Source of the DNA: JAPOXR01 sp963662395
GTDB taxonomy: Bacteria; Pseudomonadota; Alphaproteobacteria; Rhodobacterales; Rhodobacteraceae
Direction of reading: 5' to 3'
Assembly (NCBI GenBank): GCA_963662395.1
Contig: OY759511.1
Span: 1,612,001-1,676,000, forward strand
Length of the DNA: 64,000 nt
This document shows, piece after piece, positions 55,317-64,000 of this stretch. Numbering within the stretch: the first letter of the stretch is position 1; the number at the start of each line of letters is the position of its first letter. Under the pieces are notes generated by a model. The model saw only the letters and a list, made by a program, of their open reading frames with translations. It made no database searches and was not told the DNA's origin. The position numbers and the translations under genes were made by a program.

Positions 55317-56071
55317 TCACCCTTGTTTTCCCAACTGCATGGAGCCATGCGCACGCCCCCAACTACCTGTTCGACAGGGAGAATTTCGATTGTCGAGACA
55401 TTTACGTGCATGGGCGCATCCAGCGCAAACAGAATCGTCCGGGCAATGTCCTCCGGTTGCAGGGAGCGGATTTCGGCATCTGCCATCCTGGCAAGACTTT
55501 CGGGGTTTCCGGACGCGACCCCGTAGAATTCGGTCTCCACCCTGCCCGGACAGATCTCGGTCACGCGTATCCCCGTGCCCGCCAGTTCCACCCGCAGATT
55601 CTGGCTGAACCGGTGCATCGCCGACTTGGTGGCACCATACAGGGAAGAGATCATCGTGTGCAGTCCGGCGATGGATCCGATGTTGACAACATGTCCGCGA
55701 TTGCGTCGCTTCATTCCACGCACTGCACAGGCGGTGATCTGTATGGGGGCCTGCACGTTGGTTTCCAGCGATGCACGGATGTCTTCCTGGGTCATGTCGG
55801 AAAGTCCGGCAATGCCATGACCCACGCCGGCGTTGTTGACGACGATGTCCGGTTCGAACTCGCCAACCACCTCCAGAACACGCTGACAGTCGCGCACATC
55901 ACATGTGATCCAGTCACAGCCGGTTTCGTTAGCCAGATTCCTGAGTCGTTCACTCCTTCTTGCCAGGGCGAGCGTCGTGCGTCCCGTGCCCGCAATCGCG
56001 CGCACCGTTGCCGCGCCGATTCCACTGGTCGCGCCCGTCACCAGGGCTCGCTTCAATTGACGTTCTCCCAT
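55313..56071 (-). CDS. SDR-family oxidoreductase (YdfG/serine dehydrogenase-like)
   Basis: 252 residues. TGATSGIGAAT binds NADP, Ser lies in VVNIGSIAGLHT and Tyr/Lys in SLYGATKSAMHRFSQNL. The C-terminal part VTEICPGRVETEFYGVASG and EDIARTILFALDAPMHVNVS follows the YdfG-type 3-hydroxyacid/serine dehydrogenases. It is the first gene of the minus-strand pair and is divergent from the SDR pseudogene at 56350. Confidence 0.86.
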   Translation of the reverse strand: MGERQLKRALVTGATSGIGAATVRAIAGTGRTTLALARRSERLRNLANETGCDWITCDVRDCQRVLEVVGEFEPDIVVNNAGVGHGIAGLSDMTQEDIRASLETNVQAPIQITACAVRGMKRRNRGHVVNIGSIAGLHTMISSLYGATKSAMHRFSQNLRVELAGTGIRVTEICPGRVETEFYGVASGNPESLARMADAEIRSLQPEDIARTILFALDAPMHVNVSTIEILPVEQVVGGVRMAPCSWENKGE

Positions 56072-56349
56072 TGCCCCGCATGCCTCGAATTGATCGCTTT
56101 CCGATGGCTGCTAAAGAGACCGCGGCCACTGTTCAACATCCATGTTTTCTAGACTTCAGGGATGAAGACTTCAACGCCTGACCCCGGCGCCTGTCTTGCC
56201 TGCTCCGGCTGTCGGGAGGATGGGTCATGCCTTGTCCGGCCACATGCCCGGACCGGACACGATCTGGCGGGCCAGTCCGGCCGGGAAGGGCCCCTCAAGG
56301 CTTGAACCGTTTTTTCGAGATGGTATCCCGGGGGCAGGAAGGGACAGAC

Positions 56350-57089
56350 ATGGCCCATCAACTCAGCCTTGAAGGCAAGACCGCCTTTATCAGTGCAGCC
56401 GGACAGGGGATCGGACGCGCGGGCGCCGAGGCCTTTGCCAGGGCGGGTGCATCGGTCTTTGCCACCGACATCAACGAATCCGCACTGGCCGAACTGGATG
56501 CGCTTGACGGCATCACCGCGCGAAAACCGGATGTGACAAACGCAATCGATATCGATCGGGCGCTGTCCGGGACCGGGACGCTGGACGTGCTGTTCAACTG
56601 CGCCGGCTTCATCCATTCCGGCAGCATCCTGGAATGCACGGACGAAGAGTGGCGCTTTGCCTTCGACCTGAAAGTCAGCGCCATCTCTGCAAGGCAGTTC
56701 TGCCGGGAATGGTGGAAAGGGGCGCTGGTTCGATCATCAACATGTCCTCGGTAGCTTCCTCCCTGAAGGGCGTGCCGAACCGCTTCGTGTACAGTGCCAC
56801 GAAAGCAGCGGTCATGGGAATGACCAAGGCGATTGCCGCCGACTACGTAACCCGGGGCATTCGCTGCAATGCAATTTGCCTTGGCACCGTGGACACCCCT
56901 TCATTGCACGACCGGCTGCGTGCAACCGGTGATTTCGAGACCGCGCGCAAGGAGTTCGTTGCACGTCAGCCGATGGGGCGCATCGGCCATGTGGACGAGA
57001 TTGCGGCGCTTGCAGTCTATCTGGCATCTGAATCCGATGGCTTCACGACCGGCCAGACCCATGTCATCGACGGCGGCCGGGCTCTCTGA
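56350..57089 (+). pseudogene. SDR (2-keto-3-deoxy sugar-acid dehydrogenase-like), frameshifted
   Basis: The N-terminal part from the ATG at 56350 is normal (AAGQGIGRAGAEAFARAGAS, NCAGFIHSGSILE) to about 56690, then ends out of frame at 56754. The rest is in another frame: RGAGSIINMSSVASSLKGVP, FVYSATKAAVMGMTKAIAAD, VDTPSLHDRLRATGDFETAR, ending at 57089. The last segment resembles dehydrogenases of 2-keto-3-deoxy-L-fuconate or rhamnonate. One base gained or lost near 56693 explains the break. Confidence 0.82.
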
Positions 57090-57370
57090 ACGAAGACTGT
57101 CTGGCTCAATTGTGACATGGCCCGGAAGGGCGGCAGGAAACCGGATAGAGCCGCGGCACTGTCATGGAGCCGATCATCTCCGTCGGAAACCCGCCAGAAG
57201 ACCGGAGACTTCGACGGCGACGGGGCTTGTCGCGCAGCTACGATACTTGGCAGGCGTTCGGTCGGGGCATGAAGGCCCGTCCTCATCATCTGAGGACCAT
57301 CGCCCCCGGTCCGGCTCCTATCAAGATCACACACCTGACTCCGGGGTGACTTCGTGCGATTCGCCTGACC
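57090..57370. other. Gap between SDR pseudogene and transposase remnants
   Basis: No gene recognised. It probably contains the left boundary of the degenerate IS that follows; no clean inverted repeat was found. Confidence 0.3.
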
Positions 57371-59424
57371 ATGCAGATCGGCATGCGTCAGATCTCGTCG
57401 GAGACAGCAGAGTGGTTCGGGACGGCCTGCAACGCCGGAGAGCTGTCGCGGACGGCGCTGGCCCACGAACCCTGCCTCGAGGAGAACCGGTCTGGCCGCA
57501 TCGGCCGGCCGTGCCTTGCATCGGCGCGCAAGCTTCTGCCGCGCCTGGCCGGGGCGACGGGCGTGCGTCTGCCGGATGCGGAGGCGCTGGCGTCTGATCC
57601 GCACGCCCGCCCCCTTTCGGACTTCCCCGACAGTTCCGTCGCGTGTTCGCTCGGGGAACCCGGTCCCCTGTCGCTCGAGTTGGCGAGGGCACCGCCGGGA
57701 GGCGATGATCGAGAGCCGTCATCCGGAGGGATGGCGCCGTCCGCCGGGCGGCCAGGTCCGGTACCGGGTTCGTTCGGAGCCCTGTGGGGTGCCGGGCGGC
57801 ATCGGCTTCACTGCGGCCGGGATCCGGCCTGGACCGCGCGACGGCGTCATCGGCTGGTCGGCTGATGCCCGGGTGGCCGACATCGCCAGGGTCGTGTGCA
57901 ACCATCGCTTCCTGTTGCTTCCCGGTGTTCGGGTGAAGGGTCTTGCGTCCCGGGTCCTGCGCCTGGCCGCGGGCCGGATTGCCGATGACCGGGCGTCGGC
58001 CTGCGGTGAGCGCCCGGTGCCGGTGCAGGGTTTCACCGGGCCGGGCCGCGGGGTGGAAGTGCTGCCCGGAACCGACGTCGGGACGGCGTTCGTCCCGGCC
58101 CCGCGCGGTCTGGCTCAGGCCGCTGGTGGAGGGCCGGCACCAGGTTCTGTGCCGTGAACCGAAGCAGTCTCCCGGCTGGTCCGGATCGCCGTATCGTGCG
58201 GGGGGACGGGCTGCACGGGAATACGCCCGCAGCCCGCACCCCGATGGCCGGGTCAGGCGCCGGATCGCGCTGACGGGTGCTGCCTGGATGAACTGTCCTG
58301 GTGAACATCTGCCGTCGATCTTCCCGGGGCGTGCGGAGCAGACGGTCGAGCGGTGCGGTGTCGAGCGGTTCGTGCCGGCTGTTCAGGACAGGGCGACGCC
58401 GAACCATGACGACCTGTCAAGGATTTCGGGCCGGGGCGGGCCTGGCGGGGGCGGCAAGGGCATCTCGGGCATCCCGGCCCATTTCGGCGTGGCGGTGAAC
58501 GCGGTGGGCCGACCTCTCGGGATATATGCGGCGGACACGGACTTCCGTCAGGCCGAAGACAGGGACGGTGTCCGCCGGGTGGACGGCCTGGAGCGGGCAC
58601 GGGAACTCGCGCGCCTGCCCGGATACCCGGGCGGCGGCGGTCTGCGAGGGCGGGGGCGACTTCCGGGACCTGATCTCGCGGGCGCAGGACATCGGGGCGG
58701 CATTGCTGGTGCGGGCCGGCCGGGGGACGCAGCGTCGGGTGGCGCCGGCCCCGGGCGGCGACGCCGACCTCCGGGACCATGTGCCGGGGACGGACCCGGT
58801 GGGCAGGCGGACGATCGCGGTCCCCGCCTGCGGGGGACCGGACCGCGGGAAGGGGCGCACGGCGAAGCTGACCCTGCGCTGCACGCCCGTGGACCTCATG
58901 CCCCCGAAGGACCGGGCGGGCGAGCCGCCGCTCTGCATGATCGCCGTCTCGGCCCTCGAGGAGAGACCACCCCGTCGCCCGGCGCTGCCGGCATCGAAGA
59001 CAGGGAAGAAGAACCAGCCGCTGCACCGGATGCTGCCGACCACCGGGGGTCAGGGCGACCTGCGCAAGTGTCTCGCCTTCGACGCCATCACCGCGTTCCG
59101 GGTGCGGGATCTTTCGCTTCCGGCTCGCGAGAGGCCGGACGACATGTCACCACAGACGACATCCGGGCACTCCGTGCCCTTGCCTCACACCATGGCTTCA
59201 AGGTCCCCCGGGGACCGCCGGAGATGACCATCGCCGGCTTCGTCGCACTCACCGGCGGCCTGGCGGGATTCCATCCCTCGAAACGCCGGCCCTTGCCCGG
59301 CACGCAGAAGTTCCGGGAGGGCGTGAAGTTCCTGTCCACCGCAGTCATCGGCATCCGGGCCATGCAGGAACGGGGCAGGAAAAACCGAAAAGGAGAAGAC
59401 ACGGAGTCGGGTGTGATGGATTGA
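57371..59424 (+). pseudogene. DUF4338 + IS4/Tn5-type transposase, multiply broken
   Basis: The N-terminal module matches DUF4338: SSETAEWFGTACNAGELSRT, PCLASARKLLPRLAG, then in another frame MIESRHPEGWRRPPGGQVRY and VCNHRFLLLPGVRVKGLASR. The transposase follows: RFVPAVQDRATPNHDDLSRI and GIPAHFGVAVNAVGRPLGIY, then DLISRAQDIGAALLVRAGRG in a second frame, and HVTTDDIRALRALASHHGFK back in the first. The catalytic Glu region (YREK, expected around WRIERFFHALK) is deleted near 59060, where TTGGQGDLRKCLAFDA joins distant parts. At least three shifts plus the deletion make it dead. Confidence 0.78.
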
Positions 59425-59459
59425 TAGGCCGGGCCGGCGCCCGAAGCCTCACCCGGCAC

Positions 59460-60700
59460 TGACCGGCCTCGGCGACCCGGCACCTGCTTCCGGTCCCTCC
59501 GGAGCGGGCACAGCCGGATATCCTTCCCGGGCCTGGCGCATGCATGCTCCCTGTCATGCTTGCCCTGCCCCCGGGTTTCTCCGACATGTACCCATCCGGC
59601 GGTCCTGCAGAGCGCACCGGCAAAGCGCGGGATCTCCACGAAGCTCTCCATCAGCACCGGGCTCCACCCTGCAGCGCTGCTGCCGGTCCTCCTGCAGCTG
59701 TCGGCGGGCCGGCGACAGGATGTGCGAGGCCAGGTCGGGAATCCGCACTCGGGACAGCATGAGGAGCCGCGAATTGTCCGCCACCAGCCGACGACGGCAC
59801 CGAATTCGATCTTCCCGAGCCGCCTGGGTGCCGAGGCAGATGATCCCGTCCCGGCGCATGTCCGCCATGGTGAGCCTGCACGTCATCGCCCTGATCCTTC
59901 CATCGGCGATAGTGAAGTCGCGCCCGTGATCGCGGCACTCCACGGGCCCGACCCTCATCCATCCGCCAGGGCAGCCATGGCGCCAGGTCATCCGGCGGGG
60001 GCCCGCCATTTGTCGCACAGGCCGAGAGCCACCTGCCCGACGGCGGATATCGATGCCGGCCGGAAGCAGGGTACCGAAGATGCTGTCCATCATGGCCGGG
60101 AAGGCGGCCCCTTCGAGACTGCCGGCGTCGAAGGAGAGCTTGCGCCCGACGGGCGGACCACGCCGTCGGCGCTCGGCCAGGCTGCCCGTCACGGGAACGG
60201 ATGGCCGACCCAAATACACGCATATCCCCTCCCGGTCGCGGACCAGCGAGGCCGGCACCCTGGCGCGCCGGTCGTCATGGGTCTTCCCGGCAATCTCCCG
60301 CCCAGCCATAGCCGGGCTTGCCACCGGTGTTGGCGTTCGGCTTGGCACGCGTTTCGGACCTGGAGCCGAAGCGCGCCCCGGAATGGGTGGCCCACGCCGA
60401 GCGGAACTTCCCGTTCCCGGCCCGGAACTCCGTCATCTCCTCTGCCCGGCCAGCATTCTCCGATGCCCGGCTGCGGCGCAGCTCCTTCAGCTCGGCAACG
60501 GCGGCCTCCAGCTTCCGGCGGACCTTCTCGAAGATCGGCCGAAGGCAGCCCGCCTCGCTGCGGGCCTGGACCGATTCCCACCTCCGGTGATCGGTCCGGG
60601 CTTCCGATTGCCGGAGTCTGTCTTCAAGCCCGGCGAGGGTCGCCGGCGGGGTCCTGGCAATCCAGCATGCAGCCGGACTGGCAGATGGTCCGCTATGTAG
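59460..60700 (-). pseudogene. Second degenerate transposase with DUF4338 segment
   Basis: Read on the minus strand, about 60560-60300 gives a coiled-coil-like stretch (KLEAAVAELKELRRSRASEN) and NANTGGKPGYGWAGD. About 59970-59650 gives GRDFTIADGRIRAMTCRLTM with ADMRRDGIICLG, then LVADNSRLLMLSRVRIPDLA and SHILSPARRQLQEDRQQR. The next frame continues LMESFVEIPRFAGALCRTAG, WVHVGETRGQGK. These are the start and end of DUF4338 with the middle deleted. The element faces the one at 57371-59424. Confidence 0.65.
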
Positions 60701-60749
60701 TCCGCGAAAAATGAAATGCCTGGAGGGCGGCCCTCAAATGCCGCCTGGC

Positions 60750-61033
60750 AAGGTTTCACGTCTTGGTCGAACGATTACGCAAGGCATAGGACTGGAACAC
60801 CGTTGCGATGTCACGTTCCTTCGGGGCCATTCAGGTCACATCCCTGCCGCCGATTTCGACTTTTCCGCTGCTGACGGCTGTCCGGCGACCATCCTCAGCG
60901 TGGCGGATTTTCCGCATCCCGAAAGGCCGACAATGACTGTGAACCCGCCTTCATCAACCGGCAGGTCAAGTGACGGAATGACCACGACTTCGCTGTATGG
61001 CTTGGTGACCCTTGTCAGTCGAGCACCGCTCAT
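60750..61033 (-). pseudogene. 5' fragment of a UgpC/MsmK-type ABC transporter ATPase
   Basis: Starts at ATG 61033, overlapping the dehydrogenase stop (TGATG). It encodes SGARLTRVTKPYSEVVVIPS and a P-loop VGLSGCGKSATLRMVAG. A shift near 60880 follows; the other frame gives VEIGGRDVT, a stop, MAPKERDIATVFQSYAL, and then all similarity is lost at the mobile-element boundary. The P-loop has Ala where the family has Thr (GKSA for GKST). The rest of the transporter is missing. Confidence 0.82.
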
Positions 61034-61992
61034 CACGGGGACTCTTGCAGTCGTGCATCCTTGTCAGCAAGTGCCCTGTTGATCTTGATCCGGCGCACGA
61101 CCTCCTCATCTCGCTGGCGACGAAACTCGACAGGGTCGCGTTCATGCCAGTCATAAAAGCCCTTCCCGCTTTTCATACCACGTTTTCCCTCGGAATACAG
61201 AACACCAACTGGCGTGTCCAAAGGATCAGTTACATTCGACAGGTCTTTCCAGACCGCCTTGGAGGCATCGCTGTTCAGCAAGTCAAGGCCGGCGAGGTCC
61301 GCATGCTCGAACGCACCCATCGCAGGAAGGCGCACGGCATAACCGGATTTCAGAATGGTATCGCATGCCTCGGGTGTGGTCTTTCCGCTTCCGACCAGCG
61401 TGGCAAATTCACGTAGCACGGCATGTTGGATGCGGGCCCAGAGAAAGCCGGGGATATCCGGGCAGATGACTGGCAGCTTCCCGGCCGCCGAAAGCAGGTT
61501 CGAGACGAAATCGGCGGTGGCCTCGGACGTCAGATTGCCGGGGACGACCTCGACGAGGTCCACTAGGTGCGCAGGCTGGGCATAGTGAGCCACGCAGAAT
61601 TGCTCCGGCCTAGCCAGAGGTTCCTGGAGTTGGGACGGACTCAGGGCAGAGGTGGTCGATGACAGCACGGCGTCGGGAGGTGCAAGTCGTTCTGCGGCAA
61701 GCAGAAGTTCATGCTTGTACTGCAGATCTTCGGAGATCGCTTCGATGACAAATTTCCGGCCGGCAACCGCTTCCTGCAGGCTGCCGGTCGTGGAAATCAG
61801 CGCAAGGGGATTGGCATGGTCTTGCAGCAGGTCATTGTCAGCAAGAAACTTCTGGTTATCCCTTATGGCTGCGGTTGCGCCCGACAGCGAGGCTGTCCGT
61901 CTGGCCCACAGGGTCACTTCAATCCCGCCGAGCGCCAGCGACAGGGCAATCTGTGATCCCATGGTTCCACACCCCAGGACTGCTGCCTTCAT
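61033..61992 (-). CDS. 3-hydroxyacyl-CoA dehydrogenase (HADH/carnitine dehydrogenase-like)
   Basis: 319 residues. The NAD-binding motif GCGTMGSQIALSLALGG opens the protein. The catalytic His lies in EQFCVAHYAQPAHLVDLVEV and the C-terminal helical domain contains IPGFLWARIQHAVLREFATL. It oxidises a 3-hydroxyacyl-CoA or L-carnitine-like substrate. It follows the MBL-fold gene by ten bases and is coupled to the ATPase fragment. Confidence 0.85.
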   Translation of the reverse strand: MKAAVLGCGTMGSQIALSLALGGIEVTLWARRTASLSGATAAIRDNQKFLADNDLLQDHANPLALISTTGSLQEAVAGRKFVIEAISEDLQYKHELLLAAERLAPPDAVLSSTTSALSPSQLQEPLARPEQFCVAHYAQPAHLVDLVEVVPGNLTSEATADFVSNLLSAAGKLPVICPDIPGFLWARIQHAVLREFATLVGSGKTTPEACDTILKSGYAVRLPAMGAFEHADLAGLDLLNSDASKAVWKDLSNVTDPLDTPVGVLYSEGKRGMKSGKGFYDWHERDPVEFRRQRDEEVVRRIKINRALADKDARLQESP

Positions 61993-62002
61993 GACGGATC
62001 TC

Positions 62003-62953
62003 TCATGCAGTGCACCATCCAGTATCCCGTCTCCTGATCATGCCTTTAGATTCGAAGGATTCAAGGCTCGCATTCACCGAAACCAGGGCGCGCCACTCGC
62101 GAACTTTTTCGAACTCGTCGCACACAAGATCACGGAGTGCGGCCCGGCCAATTCCAGGATTCCGCGCGATATGGTCAAGCATCGACCGTTCAACTCCGTC
62201 CACTCTCGAGCGGCAGTCATCAATCAATTCAAGCGCTGATTCCTTTTGGCGCGGCTCTTCATGTGCCAGGAACACGGTTTCGACGCCGCGGTCCTCGATG
62301 AACGCCTCCAGTTTATCGAAAGTGGCCCGCATCACCTCGGGGTCTTCATACAGGTACAGGACCGGATTGAAGATCGGCAGCAGCGGGTCGGCAATGATCA
62401 GCGCCCGGCTGGACAACTCGTAGAACCCGATCTCGGCCATGGAATGCCCGAAGCACTCCACTACCTCCAGGATGACCCCGCCGCCCAGATCCATGTTGTC
62501 ACCCTCGACAAGGAACCCGTCCAGCGGGCCTTCTTCGGGTGCCATCCAGTCCAGATATTCGGAATTCAGATCAAACTGCTCACCCTCCGGAAATGCATGC
62601 ACGATCGTCCTTGCGTTCAGCATGTTGTCGGCGATCCGGTCCGCCCGGGCAGCATGTCCGAGGATGCGGCATCCGGTATCCCGCTTCAGCGGACCGTTAT
62701 TGCCGATATGATCCATGTGCTCATGCGAGACCAGAAGCAGCGAAAGGTCCTCCCTGGCACGGCCGATCTCTCCAAATCCCCGCATCAGCGACGGGTATCC
62801 GACATGGATACCGCTGTCGACCAGAGCAAGTTGGTTACCTCCGATCACGAAAAAGACCCGTGTGGCGGTCTTGCCTGCATGATCGCCGGGCAACCCCATT
62901 TCCACGGATGCAATCGGCCCTTCCCTGACGCCAATAACGCTGTCACTGCTCAT
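62003..62953 (-). CDS. MBL-fold metallo-hydrolase
   Basis: 316 residues. The metal-binding motif HEHMDH (LLVSHEHMDHIGNNGPL) and later His/Asp residues (VVECFGHSMAEIGFY, ALIIADPLLP) define the metallo-beta-lactamase fold. The C-terminal part looks helical with a winged-helix feel (NPGIGRAALRDLVCDEFEKV), as in LACTB2-like proteins. It probably hydrolyses a thioester or lactone intermediate in this acyl-CoA operon. Confidence 0.85.
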   Translation of the reverse strand: MSSDSVIGVREGPIASVEMGLPGDHAGKTATRVFFVIGGNQLALVDSGIHVGYPSLMRGFGEIGRAREDLSLLLVSHEHMDHIGNNGPLKRDTGCRILGHAARADRIADNMLNARTIVHAFPEGEQFDLNSEYLDWMAPEEGPLDGFLVEGDNMDLGGGVILEVVECFGHSMAEIGFYELSSRALIIADPLLPIFNPVLYLYEDPEVMRATFDKLEAFIEDRGVETVFLAHEEPRQKESALELIDDCRSRVDGVERSMLDHIARNPGIGRAALRDLVCDEFEKVREWRALVSVNASLESFESKGMIRRRDTGWCTA

Positions 62954-62962
62954 GTCGTAACC

Positions 62963-63754
62963 TCACTGTCCCTTGAATGCAGGTTGCCGTTTTTCCAGGA
63001 ACGCAGCAATTCCCTCGCGGCCATCGGCGGTGGCAAACAGACCGCCAAGCACACGCTGCTCGAGGGTCAGGGCATCTTCAAGCGCCATGCCGATCCCCTG
63101 GTTGATCAGACGCTTGCCCTCTGCCAGCGGCAACGGGGCCCGGGAGGCGAACCCTGCCGCCATTTCGCGGGCGTACGGCAACAACTCGTCGGCCGGAAGT
63201 GACTTCAGCGCCGCCCCGATCCGAACCGCTTCGGCAGCATCCATGAACCGGCCGGAAAGAATGAGTTCCCTTGCCCGCATCGTCCCGATCAGCCGCGACA
63301 ATCTCTGGGTCCCGCCGCCACCGGGCAGGAGACCAAGCTTGATCTCCGGCAGGCCCAGCCTGGCCCGATCCGATACCAGGATGATGTCGCAGCACAGCGC
63401 AAGCTCAAATCCGCCGCCGAGGGCATAGCCGTTTACAGCACAGATCGTGGCTTGCGGCAGGGCTGCGATCCGGTCAAATGTATTCCGGGATTTCTTCTGG
63501 AACGCATCGAATTCCGATTGGCTGACATTGTGGTACCCGGAAATGTCAGCGCCTGCGACAAATCCTTTTCCGGTGCCGGTCAGGATGAGGCACCGGCAGT
63601 CGGCTGTGCCCTGCAATTCGCCGGCCAGGGTGTCGAGTGCGTCCATGATATCGGCATTCAGCGCGCCGAGCGCGTCCTCGCGTTCAATCCGCAACTCCCA
63701 TACGGCACCTTCGGCCGTCAGGACCAGGTTGGGGTGTGGCCGCGATTCACTCAT
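62963..63754 (-). CDS. Enoyl-CoA hydratase/isomerase family protein
   Basis: 263 residues from the ATG at 63754, which overlaps the CaiB stop (ATGA). The crotonase fold shows the oxyanion-hole stretch GKGFVAGADISGYHN, NGYALGGGFELALCCDIILV with the second hole, and GLPEIKLGLLPGGGGTQRLS with the catalytic Glu. It hydrates an enoyl-CoA formed from the CaiB-activated acid and feeds the dehydrogenase downstream. Confidence 0.9.
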   Translation of the reverse strand: MSESRPHPNLVLTAEGAVWELRIEREDALGALNADIMDALDTLAGELQGTADCRCLILTGTGKGFVAGADISGYHNVSQSEFDAFQKKSRNTFDRIAALPQATICAVNGYALGGGFELALCCDIILVSDRARLGLPEIKLGLLPGGGGTQRLSRLIGTMRARELILSGRFMDAAEAVRIGAALKSLPADELLPYAREMAAGFASRAPLPLAEGKRLINQGIGMALEDALTLEQRVLGGLFATADGREGIAAFLEKRQPAFKGQ

Positions 63755-64000
63755 GCGATTGCCCCGCTGGACTTTAGCTCGCCACATCTCCTCGAACCGA
63801 TCAGGGGTTCCAGTACCTGCCTTGTGTGTTCGCCGACACGCGGCGGCGGATTCCTGCGCGGGGCCGGCGAGCCGGAGAGCCTGACCGGGCAGGCAATCGC
63901 CTTTATGCTGCCGGCTTCAACATGCTGCATTTCAACCAGCAGGTCGGGCTGTGATTCCTCCAGATACCGCATGGCCTCACGGGTGTCGCGGACGGGTGCA
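63751..64000 (-). CDS. CaiB/BaiF CoA-transferase, C-terminal part (partial)
   Basis: The frame is open to the window edge. The visible C-terminus (APVRDTREAMRYLEESQPDL, then VEAGSIKAIACPVRLSGSPA and PRVGEHTRQVLEPL) matches class III CoA-transferases, which move CoA between acids. It starts the operon of acyl-CoA genes that runs to 61033. Confidence 0.88.
   Translation of the reverse strand, partial: APVRDTREAMRYLEESQPDLLVEMQHVEAGSIKAIACPVRLSGSPAPRRNPPPRVGEHTRQVLEPLIGSRRCGELKSSGAIA

Noticed and set aside
56227..56754. An SDR starting upstream at 56227
   Set aside because: The SDR Rossmann segment begins at MAHQLSLEGK (56350); the upstream extension has no similarity and lies in the promoter region.
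57943..59424. 493-codon frame as one intact protein
   Set aside because: Only its first and last parts match a transposase; the middle is the wrong frame, so it is a frameshifted remnant.
1..64000. CRISPR arrays, tRNA or rRNA genes
   Set aside because: No regularly spaced direct repeats of 25-40 bases and no cloverleaf or rRNA-like sequence were noticed; this is by eye and not exhaustive.

Overview
The window reads as alphaproteobacterial chromosome. Its host genes are GC-rich, it makes 5-aminolevulinate by the C4 (HemA) route next to cobalamin genes, and its gene families (TMAO/methylamine catabolism, CaiB-type acyl-CoA genes, FrcBCA-like sugar uptake) are typical of marine or host-associated Rhodospirillales/Rhodobacterales relatives. 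The genus cannot be told from sequence alone. The window is unusually rich in insertion sequences and pseudogenes, and several accessory blocks have visibly lower GC than their surroundings.

Layout. 1-3.9 kb: end of cobO, cobQ, convergent hemA, and a small membrane protein. 4.3-17.35 kb: an accessory defence island on the minus strand. It has five tightly packed genes: a DrmA-like helicase, a DrmB-like DUF1998 protein, an SF1 helicase, an unknown 525-residue protein and a NERD-nuclease/SF1-helicase fusion. IS relics flank it on both sides (ISAs1-like, IS630, IS5), and a dead hsdR tail and another remnant lie beyond. It looks like a DISARM-related system without DrmC and without a methyltransferase. 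17.35-22.3 kb: SMP-30 lactonase plus 2-hydroxyacid dehydrogenase, an ammonium transporter with a small membrane partner, and a VapBC-type toxin-antitoxin pair. 22.3-24.85 kb: a type II restriction-modification cassette (MT-A70 methylase and BglII-family endonuclease), bounded on both sides by copies of the 3' end of the neighbouring tdm gene.

24.85-40.35 kb: a run of about 14.7 kb on the minus strand, with a divergent GntR regulator at its head. In transcription order it encodes an FAD oxidoreductase, a glutamine-synthetase-like ligase, three glutamate-synthase-like subunits (MgsA/B/C or GlxB/C/D type), a small protein, a nitrilase-type amidase, an unknown protein, a quaternary-amine ABC transporter (binding protein, ATPase, double permease) and a DUF1989-GcvT protein with the architecture of trimethylamine N-oxide demethylase. 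The parts fit import of TMAO or a related methylated amine, demethylation with transfer of the C1 unit to tetrahydrofolate, and glutamylation and transamidation of the resulting amine.

40.35-43 kb: a glutamine amidotransferase and a solute-binding-like protein without a signal peptide. 43.2-49.75 kb: a large serine recombinase cassette (DUF5372, HTH, small ORF, recombinase) interrupted by a 2 kb ISAs1-like/DUF4338 element with a 10-bp target duplication. A transposase remnant and a second IS5 copy, inverted relative to the first, follow. 49.8-57.1 kb: a sugar ABC transporter operon whose ATPase gene is frameshifted, NIPSNAP and SDR genes, and an apparent MITE just upstream. 57.4-60.7 kb: two degenerate transposase genes that carry DUF4338 (DruA-like) modules. 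60.75-64 kb: an acyl-CoA operon (CaiB, enoyl-CoA hydratase, MBL-fold hydrolase, hydroxyacyl-CoA dehydrogenase) whose transporter ATPase has been cut off by the mobile DNA.
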